DNA from: Paragordius varius
Lineage: Eukaryota > Nematomorpha
DNA: 64,000 nucleotides
Direction: 5' to 3'
Assembly: GCA_964247055.1 (NCBI GenBank)
Contig: OZ176051.1
Location: forward strand, 186,001 to 250,000
Every line of letters begins with the position of its first letter. Within the stretch, counting starts at the first letter, position 1. The notes beneath the pieces are model-generated. The model was not told the origin of the DNA. It saw only the letters and a list, made by a program, of their open reading frames with translations, and made no database searches. Positions 11,385 to 25,200 of the stretch are shown piece by piece. The translations under genes and the position numbers were made by a program.

Positions 11385-14125
11385 TCGGAGTATAAATGTA
11401 ATTTTTTTGAATTTTTTAAATATTTAAAAAATTTATTTTATACGATTTTAAAAAAAAAATGGCTACCTAAAATCCAAATTTGATCAGGAGATGTCACCAT
11501 AATTTTTTTTGGGTAGCCCTATGGTAGTTCCATCATCACCCCAAATATTTTCAATATCGGAGTATAAATGTAATTTTTATGAATTTTTTAAATATTTAAA
11601 AAATTTATTTTATACGATTTTAAAAATAAAAATGGCTACCTAAAATCCAAATTTGATCAGGTGATGTCACCATAATTTTTTTTGGGTAGCCCTATGGTAG
11701 TTCCATCATCACCCCAAATATTGTCGAGATCGGAGTATAAATGTAATTTTTATGAATTTTTTAAATATTTAAAAAATTTATTTTATACGATTTTAAAAAT
11801 AAAAATGGCTACCTAAAATCCAAATTTATCAGGTGATGTCACCATAATTTTTTTGGGTAGCCCTATGGTAGTTCCATCATCACCCCAAATATTTTCGAGA
11901 TCGTAGTATAAATGTAATTTTTATGAATTTTTTAAATATTTAAAAAATTTATTTTATACGATTTTAAAAATAAAAATGGCTACCTAAAATCCAAATTTGA
12001 TCAGGTGATGTCACCATAATTTTTTTTGGGTAGCCCTATGGTAGTTCCATCATCACCCCAAATATTTTCGAGATCGGAGTATAAATGTAATTTTTATGAA
12101 TTTTTTAAATATTTAAAAAATTTATTTTATACGATATTAAAAATAAAAATGGCTACCTAAAATCCAAATTTGATCAGGTGATGTCGCCATAATTTTTTTT
12201 GCGTAGCCCTATGGTAGTTCCATCATCACCCCAAATATTGTCGAGATCGGAGTATAAATGTAATTTTTTTTAATTTTTTAAATATTTAAAAAATTTATTT
12301 TATACGATTTTAAAAATAAAAATGGCTACCTAAAATCCAAATTTGATCAGGTGATGTCGCCATAATTTTTTTTGGGTAGCCCTATGGTAGTTACATCATA
12401 ACCTTAAATATTTTTGAGATCGGACTTTAAATGTAATTTTTATGAATTTTTTAAATATTTAAAAAATTTATTTTATACGATTTTAAAAATAAAAATGGCT
12501 ACCTAAAATCCAAATTTGATCAGGTGATGTCACCATAATTTTTTTTGGGTAGCCCTATGGTAGTTCCATCATCACCCCAAATATTTTCGAGATCGGAGTA
12601 TAAATGTAATTTTTATGAATTTTTTAAATATTTAAAAAATTTATTTTATACGATTTTAAAAATAAAAATGGCTACCTAAAATCCAAATTTGATCAGGTGA
12701 TGTCACCATAATTTTTTTTGGGTAGCCCTATGGTAGTTCCATCATCACCCCAAATATTTTCGAGATCGGAGTATAAATGTAATTTTTATGAATTTTTTAA
12801 ATATTTAAAAAATTTATTTTATACGATTTTAAAAATAAAAATGGCTACCTAAAATCCAAATTTGATCAGGTGATGTCGGCATAATTTTTTTTGGGTAGCC
12901 CTATGGTAGTTCCATCATCACCCCAAATATTTTCGAGATCGGAGTATAAATGTAATTTTTATTAATTTTTAAATATTTAAAAAATTTATTTTATACGATT
13001 TTAAAAATAAAAATGGCTACCTAAAATCCAAATTTATCAGGTGATGTCACCATAATTTTTTTTGGGTAGCCCTATGGTAGTTCCATCATCACCCCAAATA
13101 TTTTCGAGATCGGAGTATAAATGTAATTTTTATGAATTTTTTAAATATTTAAAAAATTTATTTTATACGATTTTAAAAAAAAAAATGGCTACCTATCCAA
13201 ATTTGATCAGGTGATGTCACCATAATTTTTTTTGGGTAGCCCTATGGTAGTTCCATCATCACCCCAAATATTTTCGAGATCGGAGTATAAATGTAATTTT
13301 TATGAATTTTTTAAATATTTAAAAAATTTATTTTATACGATTTTAAAAATAAAAATGGCTACCTAAAATCCAAATTTGATCAGGTGATGTCACCATAATT
13401 TTTTTTGGGTAGCCCTATGGTAGTTCCATCATCACCCCAAATATTTTCGAGATCGGAGTATAAATGTAATTTTTATGATTTTAAATATTTAAAAAATTTA
13501 TTTTATACGATTTTAAAAATAAAAATGGCTACCTAAAATCCAAATTTGATCAGGTGATGTCTTTGGGTAGCCATATGGTAGTTCCATCATCACCCCAAAT
13601 ATTTTGGGGATCGGACTATAAATGTAATTTTTATGAATTTTTTAATTATTTAAAAAATTTATTTTATACGATTTTAAAAATAAAAATGGCTACCTAAAAT
13701 CCAAATTTGATCAGGTGATGTCACTATAATTTTTTTGGGTAGCCCTATGGTAGTTCCATCATCACCTCAAATATTTTGAGGATCGGACTATAAATGTAAT
13801 TTTTATGAATTTTTTAAATATTTAAAAAATTTATTTTATACGATTTTAAAAATAAAAATATCTACCTAAAATCCAAATTTGATCAGGTGATGTCGCCATA
13901 ATTTTTTTGGGTAGCCCTATAGTAGTTCCATCATCACCCCAAATATTTTCGAGCGGAGTATAAATGTAATTTTTATGAATTTTTTAAATATTTAAAAAAT
14001 TTATTTTATACGATTTTAAAAATAAAAATGGCTACCTAAAATCCAAATTTGATCAGGTGATGTCACCATAATTTTTTTTGGGTAGCCCTATGGTAATTCC
14101 ATCATCACCCCAAATATTGTCGAGA
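11385..14125 (+). repeat. Mixed monomers with fragments of both neighbouring units
   Basis: About 16 monomers. The first two repeat the GATCAGGAGATG and TTTTCAATATCGG pair of the 11-monomer unit. The stretch 13442-13950 repeats the shortened GTCTTTGGGTAGCCATATGG monomer, the TTAATTATTT monomer and the AAATATCTACC monomer of the 9-monomer unit but lacks its GTCTCC monomer. Small losses occur near 12960, 13190, 13480 and 13950 (TTCGAGCGGAG). No other sequence is present. Confidence 0.75.
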
Positions 14126-15161
14126 TCGGAGTATAAATGTAATTTTTTTGAATTTTTTAAATATTTAAAAAATTTATTTTATACGATTTTAAAAATAAAA
14201 ATGGCTACCTAAAATCCAAATTTGATCAGGTGATGTCTCCATAATTTTTTTTGGGTAGCCCTATGGTAGTTCCATCATCACCCCAAATATTTTGGGGATT
14301 GGACTATAAATGTAATTTTTATGAATTTTTTAAATATTTAAAAAATTTATTTTATACGATTTTAAAAATAAAAATGGCTACCTAAAATCCAAATTTGATC
14401 AGGTGATGTCACCATAATTTTTTTTGGGTAGCCCTATGGTAATTCCATCATCACCCCAAATATTGTCGAGATCGGAGTATAAATGTAATTTTTTTGAATT
14501 TTTTAAATATTTAAAAAATTTATTTTATACGATTTTAAAAATAAAAATGGCTACCTAAAATCCAAATTTGATCAGGTGATGTCTCCATAATTTTTTTTGG
14601 GTAGCCCTATGGTAGTTCCATCATCACCCCAAATATTTTGGGGATTGGACTATAAATGTAATTTTTATGAATTTTTTAAATATTTAAAAAATTTATTTTA
14701 TACGATTTTAAAAATAAAAATGGCTATCTAAAATCCAAATTTGATCAGGTGATGTCACTATAATTTTTTTGGGTAGCCCTATGGTAGTTCCATCATCACC
14801 TCAAATATTTTGGGGATCGGACTATAAATGTAATTTTTATGAATTTTTTAAATATTTAAAAAATTTATTTTATACGATTTTAAAAATAAAAATGGCTACC
14901 TAAAATCCAAATTTGATCAGGTGATGTCTCCATAATTTTTTTTGGGTAGCCCTATGGTAGTTCCATCATCACCCCAAATATTTTGGGGATTTGACTATAA
15001 ATGTAATTTTTATGAATTTTTTAAATATTTAAAAAATTTATTTTATACGATTTTAAAAATAAAAATGGCTATCTAAAATCCAAATTTGATCAGGTGATGT
15101 CACTATAATTTTTTTGGGTAGCCCTATGGTAGTTCCATCATCACCTCAAATATTTTGGGGA
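14126..15161 (+). repeat. Dimer unit, three consecutive copies (~345 bp each)
   Basis: Two-monomer steps start at 14126, 14472 and 14817. Each dimer has a first monomer with GTCTCC ending in TTTTGGGGATT, followed by a monomer opening TTGGAC or TTGAC. The GTAATTCC with TTGTCGAG marker precedes the first two, and CTATCTAAAATCC with GTCACTATAA is shared by the second monomers of dimers two and three. The copies are therefore mosaics and not identical units. Confidence 0.7.
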
Positions 15162-15676
15162 TCGGACTATAAATGTAATTTTTATGAATTTTTTAAATAT
15201 TTAAAAAATTTATTTTATACGATTTTAAAAATAAAAATGGCTACCTAAAATCCAAATTTGATCAGGTGATGTCACCATAATTTTTTTTGGGTAGCCCTAT
15301 GGTAGTTCCATCATCACATCAAATATTTTCGAGATCGGAGTATAAATGTAATTTTTATGAATTTTTTAAATATTTAAAAAATTTATTTTATACGATTTTA
15401 AAAATAAAAATGGCTACCTAAAATCCAAATTTGATCAGGTGATGTCACTATAATTTTTTTGGGTAGCCCTATGGTAGTTCCATCATCACCCCAAATATTT
15501 TGGGGATCCTATAAATGTAATTTTTATGAATTTTTTAAATATTTAAAAAATTTATTATATACGATTTTAAAAATAAAAATGGCTACCTAAAATCCAAATT
15601 TGATCAGGTGATGTCGCCATAATTTTTTTTGGGTAGCCCTATGGTAGTTCCATCATCACCCCAAATATTTTCGAGA
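15162..15676 (+). repeat. Monomers between blocks
   Basis: Three monomers. One has the ATCACATCAAATATTTTCG junction near 15315 that becomes common only after 56550. One near 15508 has lost the CGGA of the start box (GGGGATCCTATAAATG), and the same monomer reads TTATTATATACG. Otherwise ordinary satellite. Confidence 0.7.
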
Positions 15677-16540
15677 TCGGAGTATAAATGTAATTTTTAT
15701 GAATTTTTTAAATATTTAAAAAATTTATTTTATACGATATTAAAAATAAAAATGGCTACCTAAAATCCAAATTTGATCAGATGATGTCACTATAATTTTT
15801 TTTGGGTAGCCCTATGGTAGTTCCATCATCACCCCAAATATTTTCGAGATCGGAGTATAAATGTAATTTTTATGAATTTTTTAAATATTTAAAAAATTTA
15901 TTTTATACGATTTTAAAAATAAAAATGGCTACCTAAAATCCAAATGTGATCAGGTGATGTCACTATAATTTTTTTGGGTAGCCCTATGGTAGTTCCATCA
16001 TCACCCCAAATATTTTGGGGATCGGACTATAAATGTAATTTTTATGAATTTTTTTAAATATTTAAAAAATTTATTTTATACGATTTTAAAAATAAAAATG
16101 GCTACCTAAAATCCAAATTTGATCAGGTGATGTCGCCATAATTATTTTGGGTAGCCCTATGGTAGTTCCATCATCACCCCGAATACTTTGGGGATCGGAC
16201 TATAAATGTAATTTTTATGAATTTTTTAAATATTTAAAAAATTTATTTTATACGATATTAAAAATAAAAATGGCTACCTAAAATCCAAATTTGATCAGGT
16301 GATGTCACCATAATTTTTTTTGGGTAGCCCTATGGTAGTTCCATCATCACCCCAAATATTTTCGAGATCGGAGTATAAATGTAATTTTTATGAATTTTTT
16401 AAATATTTAAAAAATTTATTTTATACGATTTTAAAAATAAAAATGGCTACCTAAAATCCAAATTTGATCAGGTGATGTCGCCATAATTTTTTTTGGGTAG
16501 CCCTATGGTAGTTCCATCATCACCCCAAATATTGTCGAGA
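15677..16540 (+). repeat. Block X, copy 1 (5 monomers, 864 bp)
   Basis: Markers in order: CGATATTAAA with GATCAGATGATG and GTCACTATAA; AAATGTGATCAGG; a palindrome with one extra T; CCCCGAATACTTTGGGG; a second CGATATTAAA. The same series begins again at 17925, an offset of 2248 bp. Two copies of block Y lie between, giving an X-Y-Y-X order with all four blocks in the same orientation. Confidence 0.85.
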
Positions 16541-17232
16541 TTGGAGTATAAATGTAATTTTTAAGAATTTTTTAAATATTTAAAAAATTAATTTTATACG
16601 ATTTTAAAAATAAAAATGGCTACCTAAAATCCAAATTTGATCAGGTGATGTCGCCATAATTTTTTTTGGGTAGCCCTATGGTGGTTCCATCATCACCCCA
16701 AATATTTTGGGGATCGGACTATAAATGTAATTTTTATGAAGTTTTTAAATATTTAAAAAATTTATTTTATACGATTTTAAAAATAAAAATGGCTACCTAA
16801 AATCCAAATTTGATCAGGTGATGTCACCATAAATTTTTTTGGGTAGCCCTATGGTAGTTCCATCATCACCCCAAATATTTTCGAGATCGGAGTATAAATG
16901 TAATTTTTATGAATTTTTTATATATTTAAAAAATTTATTTTATACGATTTTAAAAATAAAAATGGCTACCTAAAATCCAAATTTGATCAGGTGATGTCAC
17001 CATAATTTTTTTTGAGTAGTCCTATGGTAGTTCCATCATCACCCCAAATATTGTCGAGATCGGAGTATAAATGTAATTTTTTTGAATTTTTTAAATATTT
17101 AAAAAATTTATTTTATACGATTATAAAAATAAAAATGGCTACCTAAAATCCAAATTTGATCAGGTGATGTCGCCATAATTTTTTTTGGGTAGCCCTATGG
17201 TAGTTCCATCATCACCCCAAATATTGTCGAGA
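16541..17232 (+). repeat. Block Y, copy 1 (4 monomers, 692 bp)
   Basis: Starts at GATTGGAGTATAAATG. Markers: GTGGTTCC, AAGTTTTT, CCATAAATTTTTTTGGG, TTTATATATTT and TTTGAGTAGTCC. Every marker recurs 692 bp downstream, exactly four times 173. Private differences include TTAAGAATT and AAATTAATTTT near 16562-16590. Confidence 0.85.
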
Positions 17233-17924
17233 TTGGAGTATAAATGTAATTTTTATGAATTTTTTAAATATTTAAAAAATTTATTTTATACGATTTTAAA
17301 AATAAAAATGGCTACCTAAAATCCAAATTTGATCAGGTGATGTCGCCATAATTTTTTTTGGGTAGCCCTATGGTGGTTCCATCATCACCCCAAATATTTT
17401 GGGGATCGGACTATAAATGTAATTTTTATGAAGTTTTTAAATATTTAAAAAATTTATTTTATACGATTTTAAAAATAAAAATGCATACCTAAAATCCAAA
17501 TTTGATCAGGTGATGTCACCATAAATTTTTTTGGGTAGCCCTATGGTAGTTCCATCATCACCCCAAATATTTTCGAGATCGGAGTATAAATGTAATTTTT
17601 ATGAATTTTTTATATATTTAAAAAATTTATTTTATACGATTTTAAAAATAAAAATGGCTACCTAAAATCCAAATTTGATCAGGTGATGTCACCATAATTT
17701 TTTTTGAGTAGTCCTATGGTAGTTCCATCATCACCCCAAATATTGTCGAGATCGGAGTATAAATGTAATTTTTTTGAATTTTTTAAATATTTAAAAAATT
17801 TATTTTATACGATTTTAAAAATAAAAATGGCTACCTAAAATCCAAATTTGATCAGGTGATGTCGCCATAATTTTTTTTGGGTAGCCCTATGGTAGTTCCA
17901 TCATCACCCCAAATATTTTCGAGA
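17233..17924 (+). repeat. Block Y, copy 2 (4 monomers, 692 bp)
   Basis: Tandem copy of 16541-17232 with the same five markers. It has a private ATGCATACC in place of ATGGCTACC near 17482, which breaks the closing stem of the dyad. It ends in TTTTCGAGATCGG, where block X resumes. Confidence 0.85.
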
Positions 17925-18789
17925 TCGGAGTATAAATGTAATTTTTATGAATTTTTTAAATATTTAAAAAATTTATTTTATACGATATTAAAAATAAAAA
18001 TGGCTACCTAAAATCCAAATTTGATCAGATGATGTCACTATAATTTTTTTTGGGTAGCCCTATGGTAGTTCCATCATCACCCCAAATATTTTCGAGATCG
18101 GAGTATAAATGTAATTTTTATGAATTTTTTAAATATTTAAAAAATTTATTTTATACGATTTTAAAAATAAAAATGGCTACCTAAAATCCAAATGTGATCA
18201 GGTGATGTCACTATAATTTTTTTGGGTAGCCCTATGGTAGTTCCATCATCACCCCAAATATTTTGGGGATCGGACTATAAATGTAATTTTTATGAATTTT
18301 TTTAAATATTTAAAAAATTTATTTTATACGATTTTAAAAATAAAAATGGCTACCTAAAATCCAAATTTGATCAGGTGATGTCGCCATAATTTTTTTTGGG
18401 TAGCCCTATGGTAGTTCCATCATCACCCCGAATACTTTGGGGATCGGACTATAAATGTAATTTTTATGAATTTTTTAAATATTTAAAAAATTTATTTTAT
18501 ACGATATTAAAAATAAAAATGGCTACCTAAAATCCAAATTTGATCAGGTGATGTCACCATAATTTTTTTTGGGTAGCCCTATGGTAGTTCCATCATCACC
18601 CCAAATATTTTCGAGATCGGAGTATAAATGTAATTTTTATGAATTTTTTAAATATTTAAAAAATTTATTTTATACGATTTTAAAAATAAAAATGGCTACC
18701 TAAAATCCAAATTTGATCAGGTGATGTCGCCATAATTTTATTTGGGTAGCCCTATAGTAGTTCCATCATCACCCCAAATATTTTAGGGA
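17925..18789 (+). repeat. Block X, copy 2 (5 monomers, 865 bp)
   Basis: Repeats 15677-16540 with the same GATCAGATGATG, AAATGTGATCAGG, extra-T palindrome and CCCCGAATACTTT markers in order. The final monomer differs by TTTTATTTGGG and CTATAGTAG and ends in a TTTTAGGGATCGG junction. The CCCGAATACTTT marker recurs much later, near 57250 and 60011. Confidence 0.85.
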
Positions 18790-19135
18790 TCGGAGTATAA
18801 ATGTAATTTTTATGAATTTTTTAAATATTTAAAAAATTTATTTTATACGATTTTAAAAATAAAAATGGCTACCTAAAATCCAAATTTGATCAGGTGATGT
18901 CGCCATAATTTTTTTTGGGTAGTCCTATGGTAGTTCCATCATCACCCCAAATATTTTGGGGATCGGACTATAAATGTAATTTTTATGAATTTTTTAAATA
19001 TTTAAAAAATTTATTTTATACGATTTTAAAAATAAAAATGGCTACCTAAAATCCAAATTTGATCAGGTGATGTCATTATAATTTTTTTTGAGTAGTCCTA
19101 TGGTAGTTCCATCATCACCCCAAGTATTTTCGAGA
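18790..19135 (+). repeat. Two monomers between blocks
   Basis: Two ordinary monomers. One has GGGTAGTCC and the other GTCATTATAA with GAGTAGTCC. No other content. Confidence 0.7.
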
Positions 19136-20171
19136 TCGGAGTACAAATGTAATTTTTATGAATTTTTTAAATATTTAAAAAATTTATTTTATACGATTTT
19201 AAAAATAAAAATGGCTACCTAAAATCCAAATTTGATCAGGTGATGTCACCATAATTTTTTTGGGGTAGCCCTATGGTAGTTCCATCATCACCCCAAATAT
19301 TGTCGAGATCGGAGTATAAATGTAATTTTTATGAATTTTTTAAATATTTAAAAAATTTATTTTATACGATTTTAAAAATAAAAATGGCTACCTAAAATCC
19401 AAATTTATCAGGTGATGTCACCATAATTTTTTTGGGTAGCCCTATGGTAGTTACATCATCACCCCAAATATTTTCGAGATCGGAGTATAAATGTAATTTT
19501 TATGAATTTTTTAAATATTTAAAAAATTTATTTTATACGATTTTAAAAATAAAAATGGCTACCTAAAATCCAAATTTGATCAGGTGATGTCACCATAATT
19601 TTTTTTGGGGTAGCCCTATGGTAGTTCCATCATCACCCCAAATATTTTCGGGATCGGAGTATAAATGTAATTTTTATGAATTTTTTAAATATTTAAAAAA
19701 TTTATTTTATACGATTTTAAAAATAAAAATGGCTACCTAAAATCCAAATTTGATCAGGTGATGTCGTTATAATTTTTTTTGCGTAGCCCTATGGTAGTTC
19801 CATCATCACCCCAAATATTGTCGAGATCGGAGTATAAATGTAATTTTTTTGAATTTTTTAAATATTTAAAAAATTTATTTTATACGATTTTAAAAATAAA
19901 AATGGCTACCTAAAATCCAAATTTGATTAGGTGATGTCGCCATAATTTTTTTTGGGTAGCCCTATGGTAGTTACATCATAACCTCAAATATTTTTGAGAT
20001 CGGACTTTAAATGTAATTTTTATGAATTTTTTAAATATTTAAAAAATTTATTTTATACGATTTTAAAAATAAAAATGGCTACCTAAAATCCAAATTTGAT
20101 CAGGTGATGTCACCATAATTTTTTTGGGTAGCCCTATGGTAGTTCCATCATCACCCCAAATATTTTCGAGA
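19136..20171 (+). repeat. 6-monomer block, copy 1
   Basis: Follows a CCAAGTATTTTCGAG junction. Markers: TTTTTTGGGGTAGCCC; TTTATCAGG, which has lost one base of GATCAGG; GCGTAGCC; GATTAGGTGATG; TTACATCATAACCTC; and TCGGACTTTAAATG. The same series starts again at 21207, an offset of 2071 bp (twelve monomers with a few lost bases). Confidence 0.75.
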
Positions 20172-21206
20172 TCGGAATATAAATGTAATTTTTATGAATT
20201 TTTTAAATATTTAAAAAATTTATTTTATACGATTTTAAAAATAAAAATGGCTACCTAAAATCCAAATTTGATCAGGTGATGTCACCATAATTTTTTTTGA
20301 GTAGTCCTATGGTAGTTCCATCATCACCAAAAATATTGTCGAGATCGGAGTATAAATGTAATTTTTAGAATTTTTTAAATATTTAAAAAATTTATTTTAT
20401 ACGATTTTAAAAATAAAAATGGCTACCTAAAATCCAAATTTGATCAGTTGATGTCGCCATAATTTTTTTTGCGTAGCCCTATGGTAGTTCCATCATCACC
20501 CCAAATATTGTCGAGATCGGAGTATAAATGTAATTTTTTTGAATTTTTTAAATATTTAAAAAATTTATTTTATACGATTTTAAAAATAAAAATGGCTACC
20601 TAAAATCCAAATTTGATCAGGTGATGTCGCCATAATTTTTTTGGGTAGCCCTATAGTAGTTCCATCATCACCCCAAATATTTTTGAGATCGGAGTATAAA
20701 TGTAATTTTTATGAATTTTTTAAATATTTAAAAAATTTATTTTATACGATTTTAAAAATAAAAATGGTTACCTAAAATCCAAATTTGATCAGGTGATGTC
20801 GCCATAATTTTTTTTTGGGTAGCCCTATGGTAGTTCCATCATCACCCCAAATATTGTCGAGATCGGAGTATAAATGTAATTTTTATGAATTTTTTAAATA
20901 TTTAAAAAATTTATTTTATACGATTTTAAAAATAAAAATGGCTACCTAAAATCCAAATTTGATCAGGTGATGTCACCATAATTTTTTTTGAGTAGTCCTA
21001 TGGTAGTTCCATCATCACCAAAAATATTGTCGAGATCGGAGTATAAATGTAATTTTTTGAATTTTTTAAATATTTAAAAAATTTATTTTATAAGATTTTA
21101 AAAATAAAAATGGCTACCTAAAATCCAAATTTGATCAGGAGATGTCACCATAATTTTTTTTGGGTAGCCCTATGGTAGTTCCATCATCACCCCAAGTATT
21201 TTCGAG
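20172..21206 (+). repeat. Monomers between blocks
   Basis: Six monomers. Two carry CACCAAAAATATTGTCG junctions (near 20327 and 21017), both in monomers with GAGTAGTCC, pointing to duplication four monomers apart. GATCAGTTGATG near 20442 is shared with monomers near 22342 and 23552. Nothing but satellite is present. Confidence 0.7.
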
Positions 21207-22243
21207 ATCGGAGTATAAATGTAATTTTTATGAATTTTTTAAATATTTAAAAAATTTATTTTATACGATTTTAAAAATAAAAATGGCTACCTAAAATCCA
21301 AATTTGATCAGGTGATGTCACCATAATTTTTTTGGGGTAGCCCTATGGTAGTTCCATCATCACCCCAAATATTGTCGAGATCGGAGTATAAATGTAATTT
21401 TTATGAATTTTTTAAATATTTAAAAAATTTATTTTATACGATTTTAAAAATAAAAATGGCTACCTAAAATCCAAATTTATCAGGTGATGTCACCATAATT
21501 TTTTTGGGTAGCCCTATGGTAGTTCCATCATCACCCCAAATATTTTCGAGATCGGAGTATAAATGTAATTTTTATGAATTTTTTAAATATTTAAAAAATT
21601 TATTTTATACGATTTTAAAAATAAAAATGGCTACCTAAAATCCAAATTTGATCAGGTGATGTCACCATAATTTTTTTTGGGTAGCCCTATGGTAGTTCCA
21701 TCATCACCCCAAATATTTTCGAGATCGGAGTATAAATGTAATTTTTATGAATTTTTTAAATATTTAAAAAATTTATTTTATACGATTTTAAAAATAAAAA
21801 TGGCTACTTAAAATCCAAATTTGATCAGGTGATGTCGCCATAATTTTTTTTGCGTAGCCCTATGGTAGTTCCATCATCACCCCAAATATTGTCGAGATCG
21901 GAGTATAAATGTAATTTTTTTGAATTTTTTAAATATTAAAAAAATTTATTTTATACGATTTTAAAAATAAAAATGGCTACCTATAATCCAAATTAGATTA
22001 GGTGATGTCGCCATAATTTTTTTTGGGTAGCCCTATGGTAGTTACATCATAACCTCAAATATTGTTGAGATCGGACTTTAAATGTAATTTTTATGAATTT
22101 TTTAAATGTTTAAAAAATTTATTTTATACGATTTTAAAAATAAAAATGGCTACCTAAAATCCAAATTTGATCAGGTGATGTCACCATAATTTTTTTTGGG
22201 TAGCCCTATGGTAGTTCCATCATCACCCCAAATATTTTCGAGA
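21207..22243 (+). repeat. 6-monomer block, copy 2
   Basis: Repeats the marker order of 19136-20171. Private changes include TACTTAAAATCC, TATAATCC with TTAGATTAGG, ATATTAAAAAAAT in one palindrome and AAATGTTT in another. These show that the copy has diverged a little more than the 11- and 7-monomer units. Confidence 0.75.
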
Positions 22244-25200
22244 TCGGAGTATAAATGTAATTTTTATGAATTTTTTAAATATTTAAAAAATTTATTTTAT
22301 ACGATTTTAAAAATAAAAATGGCTACCTAAAATCCAAATTTGATCAGTTGATGTCGCCATAATTTTTTTTGCGTAGCCCTATGGTAGTTCCATCATCACC
22401 CCAAATATTGTCGAGATCGGAGTTTAAATGTAATTTTTTTGAATTTTTTAAATATTTAAAAAATTTATTTTATACGATTTTAAAAATAAAAATGGCTACC
22501 TAAAATCCAAATTTGATCAGGTGATGTCACCATAATTTTTTTTGGATAGCCCTATGGTAGTTCCATCATCACCCCAAATATTTTCGAGATCAGAGTATAA
22601 ATGTAATTTTTATGAATTTTTTAAATATTTAAAAAATTTATTTTATACGATTTTAAAAATAAAAATGGCTACCTAAAATCCAAATTTGATCAGGTGATGT
22701 CACCATAATTTTTTTTGGGTAGCCCTATGGTAGTTCCATCATCACCCCAAATATTTTCGAGATCGGAGTATAAATGTAATTTTTATGAATTTTTTAAATA
22801 TTTAAAAAATTTATTTTATAGATTTTAAAAATAAAAATGGCTACCTAAAATCCAAATTTGATCAGGTGATGTCACCATAATTTTTTTTGGGTAGCCCTAT
22901 GGTAGTTCCATCATCACCCCAAATATTGTCGAGATCGGAGTATAAATGTAATTTTTTTGAATTTTTTAAATATTTAAAAAATTTATTTTATACGATTTTA
23001 AAAATAAAAATGGCTACCTAAAATCCAAATTTGATCAGGAGATGTCACCATAATTTTTTTTGGGTAGCCCTATGGTAGTTCCATCATCACCCCAAATATT
23101 TTCGAGATCGGAGTATAAATGTAATTTTTATAAATTTTTTAAATATTTAAAAAATTTATTTTATACGATTTTAAAAATAAAAATGGCTACCTAAAATCCA
23201 AATTTGATCAGGTGATGTCACCATAATTTTTTTTGGGTAGCCCTATGGTAGTTCCATCATCACCCCAAATATTTTCGAGATCGGAGTATAAATGTAATTT
23301 TTATGAATTTTTTAAATATTTAAAAAATTTATTTTATACGATTTTAAAAATAAAAATGGCTACCTAAAATCCAAATTTGATCAGGTGATGTCACCATAAT
23401 TTTTTTTGGGTAGCCCTATGGTAGTTCCATCATCACCCCAAATATTTTCGAGATCGGAGTATAAATGTAATTTTTATGAATTTTTTAAATATTTAAAAAA
23501 TTTATTTTATACGATTTTAAAAATAAAAATTGCTACCTAAAATCCAAATTTGATCAGTTGATGTCGCCATAATTTTTTTTGCGTAGCCCTATGGTAGTTC
23601 CATCATCACCCCAAATATTATCGAGATCGGAGTATAAATGTAATTTTTTGAATTTTTTAAATATTTAAAAAATTTATTTTATACGATTTTAAAAATAAAA
23701 ATGGCTACCTAAAATCCAAATTTGATCAGGTGATGTCACCATAATTTTTTTTGGGTAGCCCTATGGTAGTTCCATCATCACCACAAATATTTTGGGGATC
23801 GGACTATAAATGTAACTTTTATGAATTTTTTAAATATTTAAAAAATTTATTTTATACGATTTTATAAATAAAAATGGCTACCTAAAATCCAAATTTGATC
23901 AGGTGATGTCACCATAATTTTTTTTGGGTAGCCCTATGGTAGTTCCATCATCACCCCAAATATTTTCGAGATCGGAGTATAAATGTAATTTTTATGAATT
24001 TTTTAAATTTTTAAAAAATTTATTTTATACGATTTTAAAAATAAAAATGGCTACCTAGAATCCAAATTTGATCAGGTGATGTCGCCATAATTTTTTTTGG
24101 GTAGCCCTATGGTAGTTCCATCATCACCTCAAATATTTTCGAGAGCTGAGTATAAATGTAATTTTTATGAATTTTTTTAATATTTAAAAAATTTATTTTA
24201 TACGATTTTAAAAATAAAAATGGCTACCTAAAATCCAAATTTGATCAGGTAATGTCACCATAATTTTTTTTGGGTAGCCCTATGGTAGTTCCATCATCAC
24301 CCCAAATATTGTCGAGATCGGAGTATAAATGTAATTTTTTTGAATTTTTTAAATATTTAAAAAATTTATTTTATACGATTTTAAAAATAAAAATGGCTAC
24401 CTAAAATCCAAATTTGATCAGGTGATGTCACCATAATTTTTTTTGGGTAGCCCTATGGTAGTTCCATCATCACCCCAAATATTTTCGAGATCGGAGTATA
24501 AATGTAATTTTTATGAATTTTTTAAATATTTAAAAAATTTATTTTATACGATTTTAAAAATAAAAATGGCTACCTAAAATCCAAATTTGATCAGGTGATG
24601 TCACCATAATTTTTTTTGGGTAGACCTATGGTAGTTCCATCATCACCCCAAATATTGTCGAGATCGGAGTATAAATGTAATTTTTTTGAATTTTTTAAAT
24701 ATTTAAAAAATTTATTTTATACGATTTTAAAAATAAAAATGGCTACCTAAAATCCAAATTTGATCAGGTGATGTCACCATAATTTTTTTGGGTAGCCCTA
24801 TGGTAGTTCCATCATCACCCCAAATATTGTCGAGATCGGAGTATAAATGTAATTTTTTTGAATTTTTTAAATATTTAAAAAATTTATTTTATACGATTTT
24901 AAAAATAAAAATGGCTACCTAAAATCCAAATTTGATCAGGTGATGTCACCATAATTTTTTTTGGGTAGCCCTATGGTAGTTCCATCATCACCCCAAATAT
25001 TTTCGAGATCGGAGTATAAATGTAATTTTTATGAATTTTTTAAATATTTAAAAAATTTATTTTATACGATTTTAAAAATAAAAATGGCTACCTAAAATCC
25101 AAATTTGATCAGGTGATGTCACCATAATTTTTTTGGGTAGCCCTATGGTAGTTCCATCATCACCCCAAATATTTTCGAGATCGGAGTATAAATGTAATTT

